In this document: piece by piece, positions 27,528-35,828 of the stretch
Numbering within the stretch: the stretch's first letter is position 1
How the letters are laid out: every line of letters starts with the position of its first letter
NCBI RefSeq assembly: GCF_019459225.1
Contig: NZ_JAIAZY010000044.1
Span: forward strand, 1 to 36,339
Length of the DNA stretch: 36,339 bases
Direction: 5' to 3'
Source: Bacillus sp. IITD106
GTDB lineage: Bacteria > Bacillota > Bacilli > Bacillales > Bacillaceae_C
Notes under the pieces: generated by a model
What the model was told of the DNA's origin: nothing
Databases searched by the model: none
What the model saw: only the letters and a program-made list of their open reading frames with translations
Position numbers and translations under genes: made by a program

Positions 27528-27914
27528 TTGAAATATATTATTTTAATCTTCATTGTTATTCCAGCGATTGAAATTGGTTTGTTTATTCTTTCAGGAAAGA
27601 CGATTGGAGTACTTCCAACCGTTGGGGTAATCATCGCTACAGGTATACTAGGTGCATATCTAGCTAAAAAGCAAGGGTTGGAAGCATTGAGAAAAGTTCA
27701 GAACGACTTGCGTTCCGGCATCCCACCAGGAATCGCTATGCTGGATGGGGTATGCATTCTTGTTGGTGCAATCCTATTAATAACCCCGGGATTTTTGAGT
27801 GACATTATGGGATTATTCCTTCTTCTTCCCGTTACTAGAAAGATCATTAGACCATTTTTATTAAAAATGATTAAAAAATGGATTAGTAGAAAGCAAATAT
27901 ATATTTATAGATGA
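27528..27914 (+). CDS. fxsA: FxsA family membrane protein
   Basis: A 128-residue membrane protein of the FxsA family, named in E. coli for suppressing phage T7 exclusion by the F plasmid; the normal function is unknown. Hydrophobic helices lie at about 1-20 (YIILIFIVIPAIEIGLFIL), 25-43 (IGVLPTVGVIIATGILGAY) and 70-98, with the family segments IPAIEI, PGF and LLPVTR. Start is TTG 27528 with a weak GAGAGATG upstream; no ATG fits. It is convergent with ytvI and shares a terminator. Confidence 0.9.
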   Translation: MKYIILIFIVIPAIEIGLFILSGKTIGVLPTVGVIIATGILGAYLAKKQGLEALRKVQNDLRSGIPPGIAMLDGVCILVGAILLITPGFLSDIMGLFLLLPVTRKIIRPFLLKMIKKWISRKQIYIYR

Positions 27915-27915
27915 G

Positions 27916-27947
27916 AAAAGAGCCGTTGATGCGGCTCTTTTTATTTT
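27916..27947. terminator. Bidirectional terminator of fxsA and ytvI
   Basis: AAAAGAGCCG (27916-27925), loop TTGATG, and CGGCTCTTTT (27932-27941) with T-runs on both strands. It begins right after the fxsA stop, and the ytvI stop codon (27941-27943) lies in the right T-tract, so both genes use it. Confidence 0.88.
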
Positions 27948-29065
27948 ATGATTGGAGGTGTTCCAATAATATAATTCCAAATATCCTTAAAGACATTTGC
28001 TTTATGGAGAGTTGTGATTAGAACGAGTGTTACAGGACCTAAAATAAGTCCTAAAAATCCAATTAGCTTAAATCCTACAAATAAAGCAACTAGTGTAGCC
28101 AATGGGTTCATTCCAATGTTCGAGGAAAGTATTTTTGGTTCCATCACTTGTCTTTGAACGACGACTACCGTGTAGAGAATGCCAAGTCCAAGCGCCAATC
28201 CATAGTTTCCTGTGAAAATTTCATAAATAATCCAAGGGATAAAAACAGTTCCCGTACCTAAATAAGGTAGAAGGTCTACAATTCCTGTTATAAGGGCAAT
28301 TGTGATTGCATAATCTACACGTAAAATGAGAAGTCCGATTAATACAATAACAAGCGTTATCGAAATTAATGTCAATTGTGCCTTTACAAATCCGGCTAAT
28401 GCTTTTTTTAAATCAACAAATACTGTTTTTCCGCTCGATTTTGCTTTTTCTGGAATAAAACGACTAGACCAATTCGTAAGTTTTTCCCAATCCTTACTAA
28501 TAAAAAAGGTTGCTAATAGAGAAAATACTAGTACAGTCGCTGCATTAGGAATCCATGAAACGAGTGCAGGAAGCTTTAAAAAGAAATTTTGCAAAAACAA
28601 CGTTGCACTTTCCGTAATTTTATTTCCCGTATTTTTTATACTGTCCATAATGGTTTCTTGCTGTCCCGTATCCAACCCTTTAAATATACTGGCCATTTTA
28701 TTATAAAAAGGAATGATTTGACCGGCAAATAACTCTTCAAAGTAATTGATGAGAGTCTTTACATGTTCAGGAACGACGGTAGAAAAATATGTAGCTCCCG
28801 ACACGATTTCTGCAATTAATAATGTAATGAGGCCGGTAAATATCGCAATTAATAGAAACAATGAAGTTAGTACAGCCAACACTCTTGGAAATCTCCATCT
28901 TTTTTCTAAAAAGTGAACAGCGGGATTAATTATCATCGCAATTATAATCGCTATGATAAAGGGATAGGTCACTTTTGAAATATAATACAGTAAGATCAAG
29001 GAAATAATTATAGTCCCTACTACAAGAAAAAAACGTATTATTTTATCGAAAGCTTCACGCTTCAC
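27941..29065 (-). CDS. ytvI: AI-2E transporter family (YtvI) membrane protein
   Basis: A 374-residue member of the AI-2E/PerM family. It has seven to eight hydrophobic helices: two near the N-terminus (ILLYYISKVTYPFIIAIIIA region), one before a large soluble loop (about 100-160), then a C-terminal bundle with ITLVIVLIGLLIL, GIVDLLPYLGTGTVFIPW and LIGFLGLILGPV. In Bacillus YtvI is linked to sporulation; the substrate is unknown. Start is GTG 29065 with GAGGTGG upstream on the minus strand. It is convergent with fxsA and divergent from citZ. Confidence 0.9.
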   Translation of the reverse strand: MKREAFDKIIRFFLVVGTIIISLILLYYISKVTYPFIIAIIIAMIINPAVHFLEKRWRFPRVLAVLTSLFLLIAIFTGLITLLIAEIVSGATYFSTVVPEHVKTLINYFEELFAGQIIPFYNKMASIFKGLDTGQQETIMDSIKNTGNKITESATLFLQNFFLKLPALVSWIPNAATVLVFSLLATFFISKDWEKLTNWSSRFIPEKAKSSGKTVFVDLKKALAGFVKAQLTLISITLVIVLIGLLILRVDYAITIALITGIVDLLPYLGTGTVFIPWIIYEIFTGNYGLALGLGILYTVVVVQRQVMEPKILSSNIGMNPLATLVALFVGFKLIGFLGLILGPVTLVLITTLHKANVFKDIWNYIIGTPPIIK

Positions 29066-29106
29066 ACAGCCACCTCACTTCATTTGCAATTGTAAAACTA
29101 TTAATT

Positions 29107-29138
29107 ATTATATCATTGTTTTTAGTCGAATGACTAAA
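29107..29138 (-). promoter_or_regulatory. Extended -10 promoter of ytvI with an adjacent dyad
   Basis: On the minus strand TG-A-TATAAT (29115-29107) is a perfect extended -10, about 41 bases before ytvI. The -35 region coincides with the palindrome TTTAGTC-GAAT-GACTAAA (29121-29138), a possible operator. Confidence 0.45.
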
Positions 29139-29215
29139 GGTAAGAAGCGTTTTCATTTCCAAAAGACTTAGATTTGGTTATAATGACTAGGGAAGTAGAA
29201 TACATAAAATGAATT

Positions 29216-29245
29216 TATAGACAAGATACATGAATTGTCTATAAT
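29216..29245 (+). promoter_or_regulatory. citZ promoter inside a 9-bp dyad operator
   Basis: TATAGACAA (29216-29224) and TTGTCTATA (29235-29243) form a perfect inverted repeat with a 10-base gap. It overlaps a sigma-A-like promoter: TAGACA (29218-29223), 16 bases, TATAAT (29240-29245). A bound repressor would cover both hexamers. In B. subtilis citZ is controlled by CcpC and CcpA, but this dyad does not fit ATAA-N7-TTAT or the cre consensus, so the regulator is not identified. Confidence 0.55.
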
Positions 29246-29336
29246 AGAATATGTATGCATCCACATGATCTTTTAATAAGATTTTATAAACAGGATTCAT
29301 TTGTTAGTAAAGTAAGATAAAGGAGAGATTATTTTT

Positions 29337-30455
29337 ATGACGGCAACACGCGGTTTAGAAGGTATAGTGGCAACGACGTCTTCTATTAGTTCTATCATAG
29401 ACGACACTCTTACATATGTTGGCTATAATATCGATGATTTAGCTGAAAAAGCAAGTTTTGAAGAAATCATTTACTTATTATGGCATTTAGAATTGCCAAA
29501 TAGTGAACAACTGCAAGAACTTAAGCAACAATTAGCAGATAATATGGAGCTTCCTCAAGAAATTATTGATAGTTTCAGTACGTATCCAATTAATAAGGTT
29601 CATCCTATGGCTGCCCTTCGAACAGCTGTTTCCGCACTTGGCCTTTACGATGAAGAAGCAGATGTTATGGATAAAGAAGCAAATTTCAGAAAAGCTATTC
29701 GTTTGCAAGCAAAAATGCCTACGATCGTAGCAGCGTTTGCGCGAGTTAGAAAAGGGCTGACTCCGATTGCTCCACGCAAAGACCTCAGCTTTGCAGAAAA
29801 CTTCCTGTATATGCTAAAAGGAAAAGAACCGGAAAAAATCGAAGTCGAGGCTTTCAATAAAGCATTAGTGTTACATGCTGATCATGAATTAAATGCTTCA
29901 ACCTTTACTGCACGCGTATGTGTGGCTACTCTTTCAGACGTTTATTCCGGCGTTACGGCTGCAATTGGTGCTTTAAAAGGTCCTCTTCATGGCGGAGCAA
30001 ATGAGCAAGTTATGAAAATGTTGACTGAAATTGGCAGCCCAGAAAACGCAGAAAAATACGTTATGGACAAGCTAAGTAAAAAAGAAAAAATTATGGGCTT
30101 CGGCCATCGTGTATACCGTAAGGGTGATCCACGTGCGAAACATTTGAAAGAAATGTCGAAAAAACTTACAGAAATTACTGGTGAACCACAGTGGTATGAA
30201 ATTTCGGCAAAAGTACATGAAGTCTTTACATCTCAAAAACCATTACCGCCAAATGTAGATTTCTATTCCGCTTCTGTTTATCATAGCCTAGGGATTGATC
30301 ATGATTTATTTACACCAATCTTTGCTGTATCGCGTGTATCAGGTTGGCTTGCGCATATTCTTGAACAATACGAGAATAACCGCTTGATCCGTCCTCGTGC
30401 AGAATATACAGGCCCAGGCTTAAGAAGATATGTACCAATTGATGAGCGGAATTGA
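29337..30455 (+). CDS. citZ: Citrate synthase
   Basis: A 372-residue enzyme condensing oxaloacetate with acetyl-CoA, the entry of the TCA cycle. Catalytic-site segments are present: HADHELNAST, GPLHGGANEQV and MGFGHRVYRKGDPRAKH, plus the late aspartate in the VDFYSASVYHSLGI region. Length equals B. subtilis CitZ. The start follows AAAGGAGAG. It leads the citZ-icd-mdh cluster, with a 68-base gap to icd. The 270 bases upstream hold the dyad-embedded promoter. Confidence 0.97.
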   Translation: MTATRGLEGIVATTSSISSIIDDTLTYVGYNIDDLAEKASFEEIIYLLWHLELPNSEQLQELKQQLADNMELPQEIIDSFSTYPINKVHPMAALRTAVSALGLYDEEADVMDKEANFRKAIRLQAKMPTIVAAFARVRKGLTPIAPRKDLSFAENFLYMLKGKEPEKIEVEAFNKALVLHADHELNASTFTARVCVATLSDVYSGVTAAIGALKGPLHGGANEQVMKMLTEIGSPENAEKYVMDKLSKKEKIMGFGHRVYRKGDPRAKHLKEMSKKLTEITGEPQWYEISAKVHEVFTSQKPLPPNVDFYSASVYHSLGIDHDLFTPIFAVSRVSGWLAHILEQYENNRLIRPRAEYTGPGLRRYVPIDERN

Positions 30456-30523
30456 CTTATATAGAAAATAGTCCGTTTTTCTGATAGTATTAGTAGTTGA
30501 GATTGTAACTGGAGGGAAAATTT

Positions 30524-31795
30524 ATGTCACAAGGTGAAAAAATTACTGTAGAGAATGGTGTTTTACATACACCGAATAACCCAATCATCCCTTTTATTGA
30601 AGGAGACGGGATTGGTCCTGACATTTGGGCTGCAGCTCAAAGAGTAATGGATGCAGCAGTTGAAAAAGCTTATGCAGGCGAAAAGAAAATCGAATGGAAA
30701 GAAGTGTATGCAGGAGAGAAAGCCTTCAATAAATTTGGCGAATGGCTTCCTGAAGAAACACTTAATACAATCCGTGAATATTTTATTGCGATTAAAGGAC
30801 CTCTTACAACACCAATCGGCGGTGGAATCCGTTCATTGAACGTAGCCCTTCGTCAAGAGCTTGATTTATTTGTATGCTTACGCCCAGTTCGCTATTTCCA
30901 AGGTGTTCCTTCACCTATTAAGCGTCCTGAAGATACAGACATGGTTATTTTCCGTGAAAATACAGAAGATATCTATGCAGGTATTGAGTATAAAGAAGGC
31001 TCTGAAGAAGTTAAAAAAGTAATCAAATTCCTTCAAGAAGAAATGGGAGTTAACAAAATTCGTTTCCCTGAAACTTCTGGTATTGGAATCAAGCCTGTAT
31101 CTGCTGAAGGGACTAAACGTCTAGTACGTGCGGCAATCAATTATGCTATAAAAGAGGGACGCAAATCCGTAACACTTGTTCATAAAGGTAACATCATGAA
31201 ATTTACGGAAGGTGCGTTCAAAAATTGGGGATATGAGCTTGCTGAAGAAGAGTTCGGTGACAAAGTATTCACTTGGGATCAATATGACAGAATTAAGGCG
31301 GAGCAAGGAACTGATGCAGCAAATAAAGCTCAATCCGATGCAGAAGCTGCTGGAAAAATCATCATTAAAGACGCTATCGCCGATATTTTCCTACAACAAA
31401 TTTTAACTCGTCCGAAAGAGTTTGATGTAGTCGCTACAATGAACTTGAACGGAGACTATATTTCCGATGCACTTGCTGCTCAAGTAGGTGGAATTGGAAT
31501 TGCACCAGGTGCAAACATCAACTATGAAACAGGACATGCAATTTTTGAAGCAACTCATGGTACAGCTCCAAAATATGCTGGACTTGATAAAGTAAATCCA
31601 TCTTCAGTACTTCTTTCTGGTGTGCTTATGCTTGAGCACCTTGGATGGAATGAAGCAGCTGACTTAATTATTAAATCAGTTGAAAAAACAATCGAATCAA
31701 AAGTTGTTACTTACGACTTTGCACGTCTAATGGAAGGTGCAACAGAAGTCAAAACTTCTGAGTTCGCTACAGCTTTAATCGAAAATATGGGCTAA
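30524..31795 (+). CDS. icd: Isocitrate dehydrogenase (NADP)
   Basis: A 423-residue dimeric enzyme oxidising isocitrate to 2-oxoglutarate. Conserved features: [11 protein letters not shown] at the N-terminus, the substrate-site segment [45 protein letters not shown], and the cofactor-site region [11 protein letters not shown]. Length matches B. subtilis Icd. The start follows GGAGGG. It lies between citZ and mdh, and a hairpin in the gap to mdh may reduce transcription into mdh. Confidence 0.97.
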   Translation: MSQGEKITVENGVLHTPNNPIIPFIEGDGIGPDIWAAAQRVMDAAVEKAYAGEKKIEWKEVYAGEKAFNKFGEWLPEETLNTIREYFIAIKGPLTTPIGGGIRSLNVALRQELDLFVCLRPVRYFQGVPSPIKRPEDTDMVIFRENTEDIYAGIEYKEGSEEVKKVIKFLQEEMGVNKIRFPETSGIGIKPVSAEGTKRLVRAAINYAIKEGRKSVTLVHKGNIMKFTEGAFKNWGYELAEEEFGDKVFTWDQYDRIKAEQGTDAANKAQSDAEAAGKIIIKDAIADIFLQQILTRPKEFDVVATMNLNGDYISDALAAQVGGIGIAPGANINYETGHAIFEATHGTAPKYAGLDKVNPSSVLLSGVLMLEHLGWNEAADLIIKSVEKTIESKVVTYDFARLMEGATEVKTSEFATALIENMG

Positions 31796-31864
31796 TGGCG
31801 AAAGTGAACTTCTCATCTAAGTATAGCTAGATAGAAAGAGCTAAAGCTAGAAAAAAACTGTAAA

Positions 31865-31900
31865 CGAGCGCATACCGTAATATCGGTTGCGCTCGCTTTT
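31865..31900 (+). terminator. Intercistronic hairpin between icd and mdh
   Basis: CGAGCGCA (31865-31872) pairs with TGCGCTCG (31888-31895), and inner ACCG pairs with CGGT across one bulged base, followed by CTTTTC. As mdh has no obvious promoter after it, it is better read as a partial terminator or an RNA-processing/stability element. Confidence 0.65.
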
Positions 31901-31943
31901 CTACTTAATGTTAATCATATTTAAAGAAAGAAGGGACTTTCTC

Positions 31944-32882
31944 ATGACAATGAAACGTAAAAAGATTTCAGTAATTGGCGGAGGTTTTACTGGAGCAACC
32001 ACTGCATTTTTACTTGCACAAAAGGAGCTAGGCGACGTTGTTTTAGTAGATATCCCACAAATGGAAAATCCGACAAAAGGAAAAGCGCTTGATATGCTTG
32101 AGGCCGGTCCAGTCCAAGGTTTTGATGCTAATATTACAGGTACTTCGAATTATGAAGATACGAAAGATTCCGATGTCGTAGTAATTACTGCTGGAATCGC
32201 CCGAAAACCAGGAATGAGCCGTGACGATTTAGTGCAAACAAACCAAAAAGTGATGAAAAGTGTAACGAGGGAAATTGTTAAGCATTCGCCGAACTGCTAT
32301 ATCATTGTGCTTACTAATCCTGTGGATGCTATGACATATACAGTCTTCAAAGAATCTGGTTTTCCAAAAAATCGTGTGATTGGTCAATCTGGAGTTCTCG
32401 ATACTGCACGTTTCCGTACATTCGTAGCGCAAGAATTAAATCTTTCCGTAAAAGATGTAACCGGATTCGTTTTAGGAGGGCATGGAGACGATATGGTTCC
32501 TCTTGTCCGTTATTCATACGCTGGTGGAATTCCACTAGAAAAGTTAATTCCACAGGAACGCCTTGAAGCTATTGTAGAAAGAACGAGAAAAGGCGGCGGA
32601 GAAATCGTCAATCTATTAGGTAACGGAAGTGCGTATTATGCTCCAGCTGCTTCTTTAGTAGAAATGGTGGAAGCCATTGTAAAAGATCAACGTCGTGTCC
32701 TTCCATCCATTGCCTATCTTGAAGGTGAATATGGTTTTGATGGCATCTATCTAGGCGTACCAACAATCCTTGGGAAAGATGGCATCGAAAAAATCATCGA
32801 ACTTGATCTCACAGAAGATGAAAAAGCAGCTTTAGAAAAATCCGCAAATTCAGTTCGTGAAGTGATGAAAGTACTTGCATAG
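31944..32882 (+). CDS. mdh: Malate dehydrogenase (NAD, LDH-like type)
   Basis: A 312-residue enzyme interconverting malate and oxaloacetate. The Rossmann motif reads [12 protein letters not shown] (residues 11-22; B. subtilis has GAGFTG, and the GxGxxG pattern is kept). Substrate arginines lie in [11 protein letters not shown] and DTARFRTF; the catalytic histidine is in [14 protein letters not shown] 31944 follows GAAGGGAC; the longer frame from 31887 would start inside the icd hairpin and is rejected. It is the last gene of the cluster. Confidence 0.97.
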   Translation: MTMKRKKISVIGGGFTGATTAFLLAQKELGDVVLVDIPQMENPTKGKALDMLEAGPVQGFDANITGTSNYEDTKDSDVVVITAGIARKPGMSRDDLVQTNQKVMKSVTREIVKHSPNCYIIVLTNPVDAMTYTVFKESGFPKNRVIGQSGVLDTARFRTFVAQELNLSVKDVTGFVLGGHGDDMVPLVRYSYAGGIPLEKLIPQERLEAIVERTRKGGGEIVNLLGNGSAYYAPAASLVEMVEAIVKDQRRVLPSIAYLEGEYGFDGIYLGVPTILGKDGIEKIIELDLTEDEKAALEKSANSVREVMKVLA

Positions 32883-32891
32883 TTATTTGGG

Positions 32892-32933
32892 AGCTGTTTC
32901 CGAAATGATCGTTATTTTGGACAGCTTTTTTTA
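32892..32933 (+). terminator. Terminator of mdh
   Basis: AGCTGT (32892-32897) pairs with ACAGCT (32921-32926), and inner CCGAAAT pairs with ATTTTGG, with a TT bulge, followed by seven T. Confidence 0.88.
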
Positions 32934-33030
32934 CTTCAAATGAGTTTCATTTCATGATATTATAATGCCAAACCAATTGAAAACGGTTAACTAAATTAAG
33001 CCTAGGCGTCATTATTAAGGATGAGGTGAT

Positions 33031-33495
33031 GTGTTGTTATTGGGGAAAAAACGTAAGCTTGGCAGAAGGCTTGAGGAAATATCGACCGGGGAGAAATTAA
33101 CGCTGACTGAGAAAATCGAGGATAAGGACTTGCTGCTTTTTTTAGGTTTGACAAATGATGCGAATCCACTGTACATTCAACACGATTATGCTTCGCTGAC
33201 ACAATATAAAAAGCCAATTGTACCATCCATCATGTTAACTGGCATTATGACTTCCGCCATTTCAAAATACATGCCTGGGCCAGGCTCACATATTTTAAAA
33301 CAGGAAATTGAATTTGTTAAACCTGTTTACCACTATGACACAATCCAATTTTTATTTGAAGTCGTAAAAATCAATCGTGATCAACGTATTGTCACCATCC
33401 AAGTTCAAGCAACGGATGAACAGGAAGAAACGGTCATTAAGGGCGTTCTTGAAGTTTGCCCTCCACAGCATATTGAATCAGTTGAAGAGGATTAG
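33031..33495 (+). CDS. MaoC-like hotdog-fold protein with catalytic His replaced
   Basis: A 154-residue single-hotdog protein resembling (R)-specific enoyl-CoA hydratases. The hydratase active site is normally D-x-N-P-x-H. Here the segment is TNDANPLYIQHDYA, with Asp43 kept and Tyr48 in place of the catalytic His. It may bind an acyl-CoA or work otherwise; hydratase activity is doubtful. The start is uncertain: GTG 33031 abuts GAGGTGAT, and in-frame TTG codons at 33034 and 33040 are better spaced. I recall similar genes after mdh in other Bacillus. It is a single-gene unit with a strong terminator. Confidence 0.82.
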   Translation: MLLLGKKRKLGRRLEEISTGEKLTLTEKIEDKDLLLFLGLTNDANPLYIQHDYASLTQYKKPIVPSIMLTGIMTSAISKYMPGPGSHILKQEIEFVKPVYHYDTIQFLFEVVKINRDQRIVTIQVQATDEQEETVIKGVLEVCPPQHIESVEED

Positions 33496-33518
33496 AAGAA
33501 TACATTTTATAGATGATT

Positions 33519-33552
33519 AAGGTCTAGGTTCAAGAGAATCTAGACCTTTTTA
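33519..33552 (+). terminator. Terminator of the MaoC-like gene
   Basis: A 13-bp stem (33519-33531 with 33536-33548, one G-U pair) around loop AAGA, followed by TTTTT. Confidence 0.9.
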
Positions 33553-33621
33553 CATGAATTCATCATGATCGTCCAAATTGGAAATCTCCATTACTGTTTT
33601 GTTACAATCATTATTTTTTTA

Positions 33622-33649
33622 TGAAACCAATTATCTTCTTAGTCGTATA
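33622..33649 (+). promoter_or_regulatory. Sigma-W-like ECF promoter of hflKC
   Basis: TGAAAC (33622-33627), exactly 16 bases, then CGTATA (33644-33649). This fits the B. subtilis sigma-W consensus TGAAAC-N16-CGTA perfectly, 35 bases before the hflK start. Confidence 0.75.
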
Positions 33650-33684
33650 CATTACTGAGCTAATAGTAGAAAGGATAGTGAAAC

Positions 33685-34635
33685 ATGAGTTTAAAGAGAG
33701 TATATACAGTTACGGGGCTTGTCATCGCAGTTATTGTACTTTCTATCGTTGTATTTACTTCTTGGTATACGGTTGATGAATCCGATCAAGCTGTAATTAT
33801 GACTTTTGGGAGAGCGGATGAGACAGTTACCGAATCCGGGCTTCATTTTAAATTACCGTGGCCCATACAAAACGTGAAAAAATTAGCACGTGAAACACTG
33901 AAGCTGGACTTTGGATATAAGGAAGCAAATGGTAAGTCGAGTGAAACGAAAATGATCACTGGTGACGAAAACATTGTTTTAGCCGATTTAGTAGTACAAT
34001 GGAAAATCACCGATCCGAAAAAATACTTATTTAATTCTGAAAAGCCACAGGAAATTTTATATGATGCAACTTCAGCTTCTCTTAGAAGTATAATCGGAAG
34101 TTCTAAGATTGATGATGCATTAACTTCAGGTAAAGCAGAAATTGAGGCAGAAGTTCGAGATTTATTAACTACTTTACTTGAAAAATATGATATTGGTATT
34201 TCCATCTTAGCTGTAAACTTGAAAGACGTTGAACTTCCAAACCAAGAAGTGCGCAGTGCTTTTACAGCGGTAACCGATGCGCGCGAAACAATGAATACGA
34301 AGATGAATGAAGCTAAGAAATATGAAAATAAACGTATGAATGAAGCAGAGGGTGAAAAAGCGGCCATTATTTCAAAGGCGGTAGGAGAAAAAGCTGCTAG
34401 AATTGAATTAGCCCGGGGAGATGTAGCTGTTTTTAATAAATTGTATGAACAATACAAGACAAACCCTGAGATTACTCGTGAACGACTGACACTTGAAACA
34501 CTTGAACAAGTTTTACCTGGGGCAGAAATTTATATTATGAACGATGATGGTAATACATTGAAATACTTCCCAATTCGTCCATTGGAAAAGGAACAGGCAA
34601 AAACATCCGATGAAGAGGGAGGGAACAAAGAGTAA
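33685..34635 (+). CDS. hflK: HflK-like SPFH/prohibitin membrane protein
   Basis: A 316-residue protein with a short cytoplasmic start, one membrane helix at about 8-28 (VTGLVIAVIVLSIVVFTSW), an SPFH/band-7 domain (about 30-210, beginning DESDQAVIMTFGRADETV) and a coiled-coil C-terminal part (about 200-250, Ala/Glu/Lys rich). In E. coli HflK with HflC forms a cage around the FtsH protease and adjusts its activity; the Firmicutes version is shorter than the 419-residue E. coli protein. It overlaps hflC by one base (TAATG). The perfect ECF promoter upstream suggests envelope-stress induction. Confidence 0.9.
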   Translation: MSLKRVYTVTGLVIAVIVLSIVVFTSWYTVDESDQAVIMTFGRADETVTESGLHFKLPWPIQNVKKLARETLKLDFGYKEANGKSSETKMITGDENIVLADLVVQWKITDPKKYLFNSEKPQEILYDATSASLRSIIGSSKIDDALTSGKAEIEAEVRDLLTTLLEKYDIGISILAVNLKDVELPNQEVRSAFTAVTDARETMNTKMNEAKKYENKRMNEAEGEKAAIISKAVGEKAARIELARGDVAVFNKLYEQYKTNPEITRERLTLETLEQVLPGAEIYIMNDDGNTLKYFPIRPLEKEQAKTSDEEGGNKE

Positions 34636-35567
34636 TGGATAAAAAAGTAGTTGATTTAGAATCTAGAAAAAGTGCAGATATTCAGTGGAGAAAACATGTA
34701 AAAACCGGAATGTTTTTCTTAATACTGATTGTTCTATTTATGTTGCTCATGGCAAGTACTTTTATTGTAAAAGAAGGCGAGTATAAGGTCATTCGTCAGT
34801 TTGGAGAGGTAATGTCTATCAAAAGTGAACCTGGACTTGCGTTTAAAGTACCTTTTATCCAAAGTGTCACCTCATTACCAAAATATCAAATGACGTATAA
34901 TGTATCTCAAGCTGAAATTAATACAAAAGATAAAAAGCGTATGATCATTGATAATTATGCTATTTGGAAGATTGATAATCCGCGAAAAATGATTTCTAAT
35001 GCTAGAACAGTGGCGAATGCAGAATCTAGGATGGAAGAGTTTATCTACTCTGTTGTTCGTGCAGAGCTTGGTCAATTAAACTACGACGAAATTATTAATG
35101 ATGAAAAATCATCTCGAGGCAGCTTAAATGATAGAGTAACAGAAAAAGTGAATGAATTATTAACAAGGGACCAATATGGGATTACTGTTACCGATGTACG
35201 TACGAAACGTACAGACCTTCCTGAGGAAAATGAAAACTCCGTTTATACGAGGATGATTTCAGAGCGTGAATCGAAAGCACAGGAATACTTATCAACAGGT
35301 GATGCAAAGAAAAACAAAATTACTGCAGAAACAGATAGAAAAGTTCGTGAAATGCTTTCGAAGGCCCAAGCAGAAGCCGATATCATTCGTTCTGAAGGTG
35401 AAGGAGAAGCAGCTAAAATATACAATAGCGCTTTTTCAAAAGATAAGGAGTTTTACAATCTTTACCGTACCCTAGAAACATACAAGAAAACAATTGGCGA
35501 GGAAACGGTCATCGTCATTCCTTCTGATTCACCATATGCTCGTATATTAATGGGTTACACAAAATAA
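34635..35567 (+). CDS. hflC: HflC-like SPFH/prohibitin membrane protein
   Basis: A 310-residue partner of HflK: a cytoplasmic N-terminus of about 23 residues, one membrane helix (about 24-44, FFLILIVLFMLLMASTF), an SPFH domain starting VKEGEYKVIRQFGEV with the segment GLAFKVPFIQSV, and a coiled-coil region with AQEYLSTGDAKKNKI and EGEGEAAKIYNSAFSKDKEFY, typical of HflC. The start overlaps the hflK stop, preceded by GAGGGAGG within hflK. A terminator follows after a few bases, so hflKC is a two-gene unit. Confidence 0.92.
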   Translation: MDKKVVDLESRKSADIQWRKHVKTGMFFLILIVLFMLLMASTFIVKEGEYKVIRQFGEVMSIKSEPGLAFKVPFIQSVTSLPKYQMTYNVSQAEINTKDKKRMIIDNYAIWKIDNPRKMISNARTVANAESRMEEFIYSVVRAELGQLNYDEIINDEKSSRGSLNDRVTEKVNELLTRDQYGITVTDVRTKRTDLPEENENSVYTRMISERESKAQEYLSTGDAKKNKITAETDRKVREMLSKAQAEADIIRSEGEGEAAKIYNSAFSKDKEFYNLYRTLETYKKTIGEETVIVIPSDSPYARILMGYTK

Positions 35568-35573
35568 TAGAAT

Positions 35574-35603
35574 ACCGCATGGTTAAGCCGTGCGGTGTTT
35601 TTT
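35574..35603 (+). terminator. Terminator of hflKC
   Basis: ACCGCATGG (35574-35582) pairs with CCGTGCGGT (35588-35596), with one G-U pair, followed by G and six T. Confidence 0.88.
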
Positions 35604-35644
35604 CGTTTAGTCAAATAGTTTTTATCTTCAGAAGACTAAAGACT

Positions 35645-35828
35645 GGGCAAACTCAAGTCAACGGCCAGTAAACCAAAGCTGACGGCTAGTAAACTCGGGA
35701 CGATGGCCAGTAAACTTAGGCGGATGGACAGTAAACCCAGAACAATGGCCAGTAAACTCAAGTCGACGGCCAGTAAACCCAAAACAACGGACAGTAAACT
35801 CAAGCTAACAGCCAATAAACTCAAGTAA
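35645..35828 (+). repeat. Repeat array B: eight 21-bp units downstream of hflKC
   Basis: The gap between hflC and the next gene (364 bases) holds the hflKC terminator and this array. Eight cores begin at 35663, 35684, 35705, 35726, 35747, 35768, 35789 and 35810, an exact 21-bp period, with a partial unit at about 35645. Consensus is RAYGGCCAGTAAAC plus seven variable bases. Variants are GGCTAG, GGACAG and, in the last unit, AGCCAATAA. The core is that of array A (8550-8670). No inverted structure or spacer pattern suggests CRISPR. Because 21 is a multiple of three, heptad-repeat frames are open on both strands. Confidence 0.92.

Noticed and set aside
31887-31943. Longer N-terminus for mdh
   Set aside because: It would start inside the icd-mdh hairpin; ATG 31944 has a proper ribosome site and fits the family N-terminus.
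33843-34457. 204-codon minus-strand ORF antisense to hflK
   Set aside because: It fully overlaps hflK, which has clear SPFH homology. The long open antisense frame is explained by the Glu/Lys/Ala-rich coding sequence.
35645-35828. CRISPR array
   Set aside because: Unit is 21 bp with a roughly 14-bp conserved part and 7 variable bases; repeats vary, spacers are far too short, and no cas genes are present.
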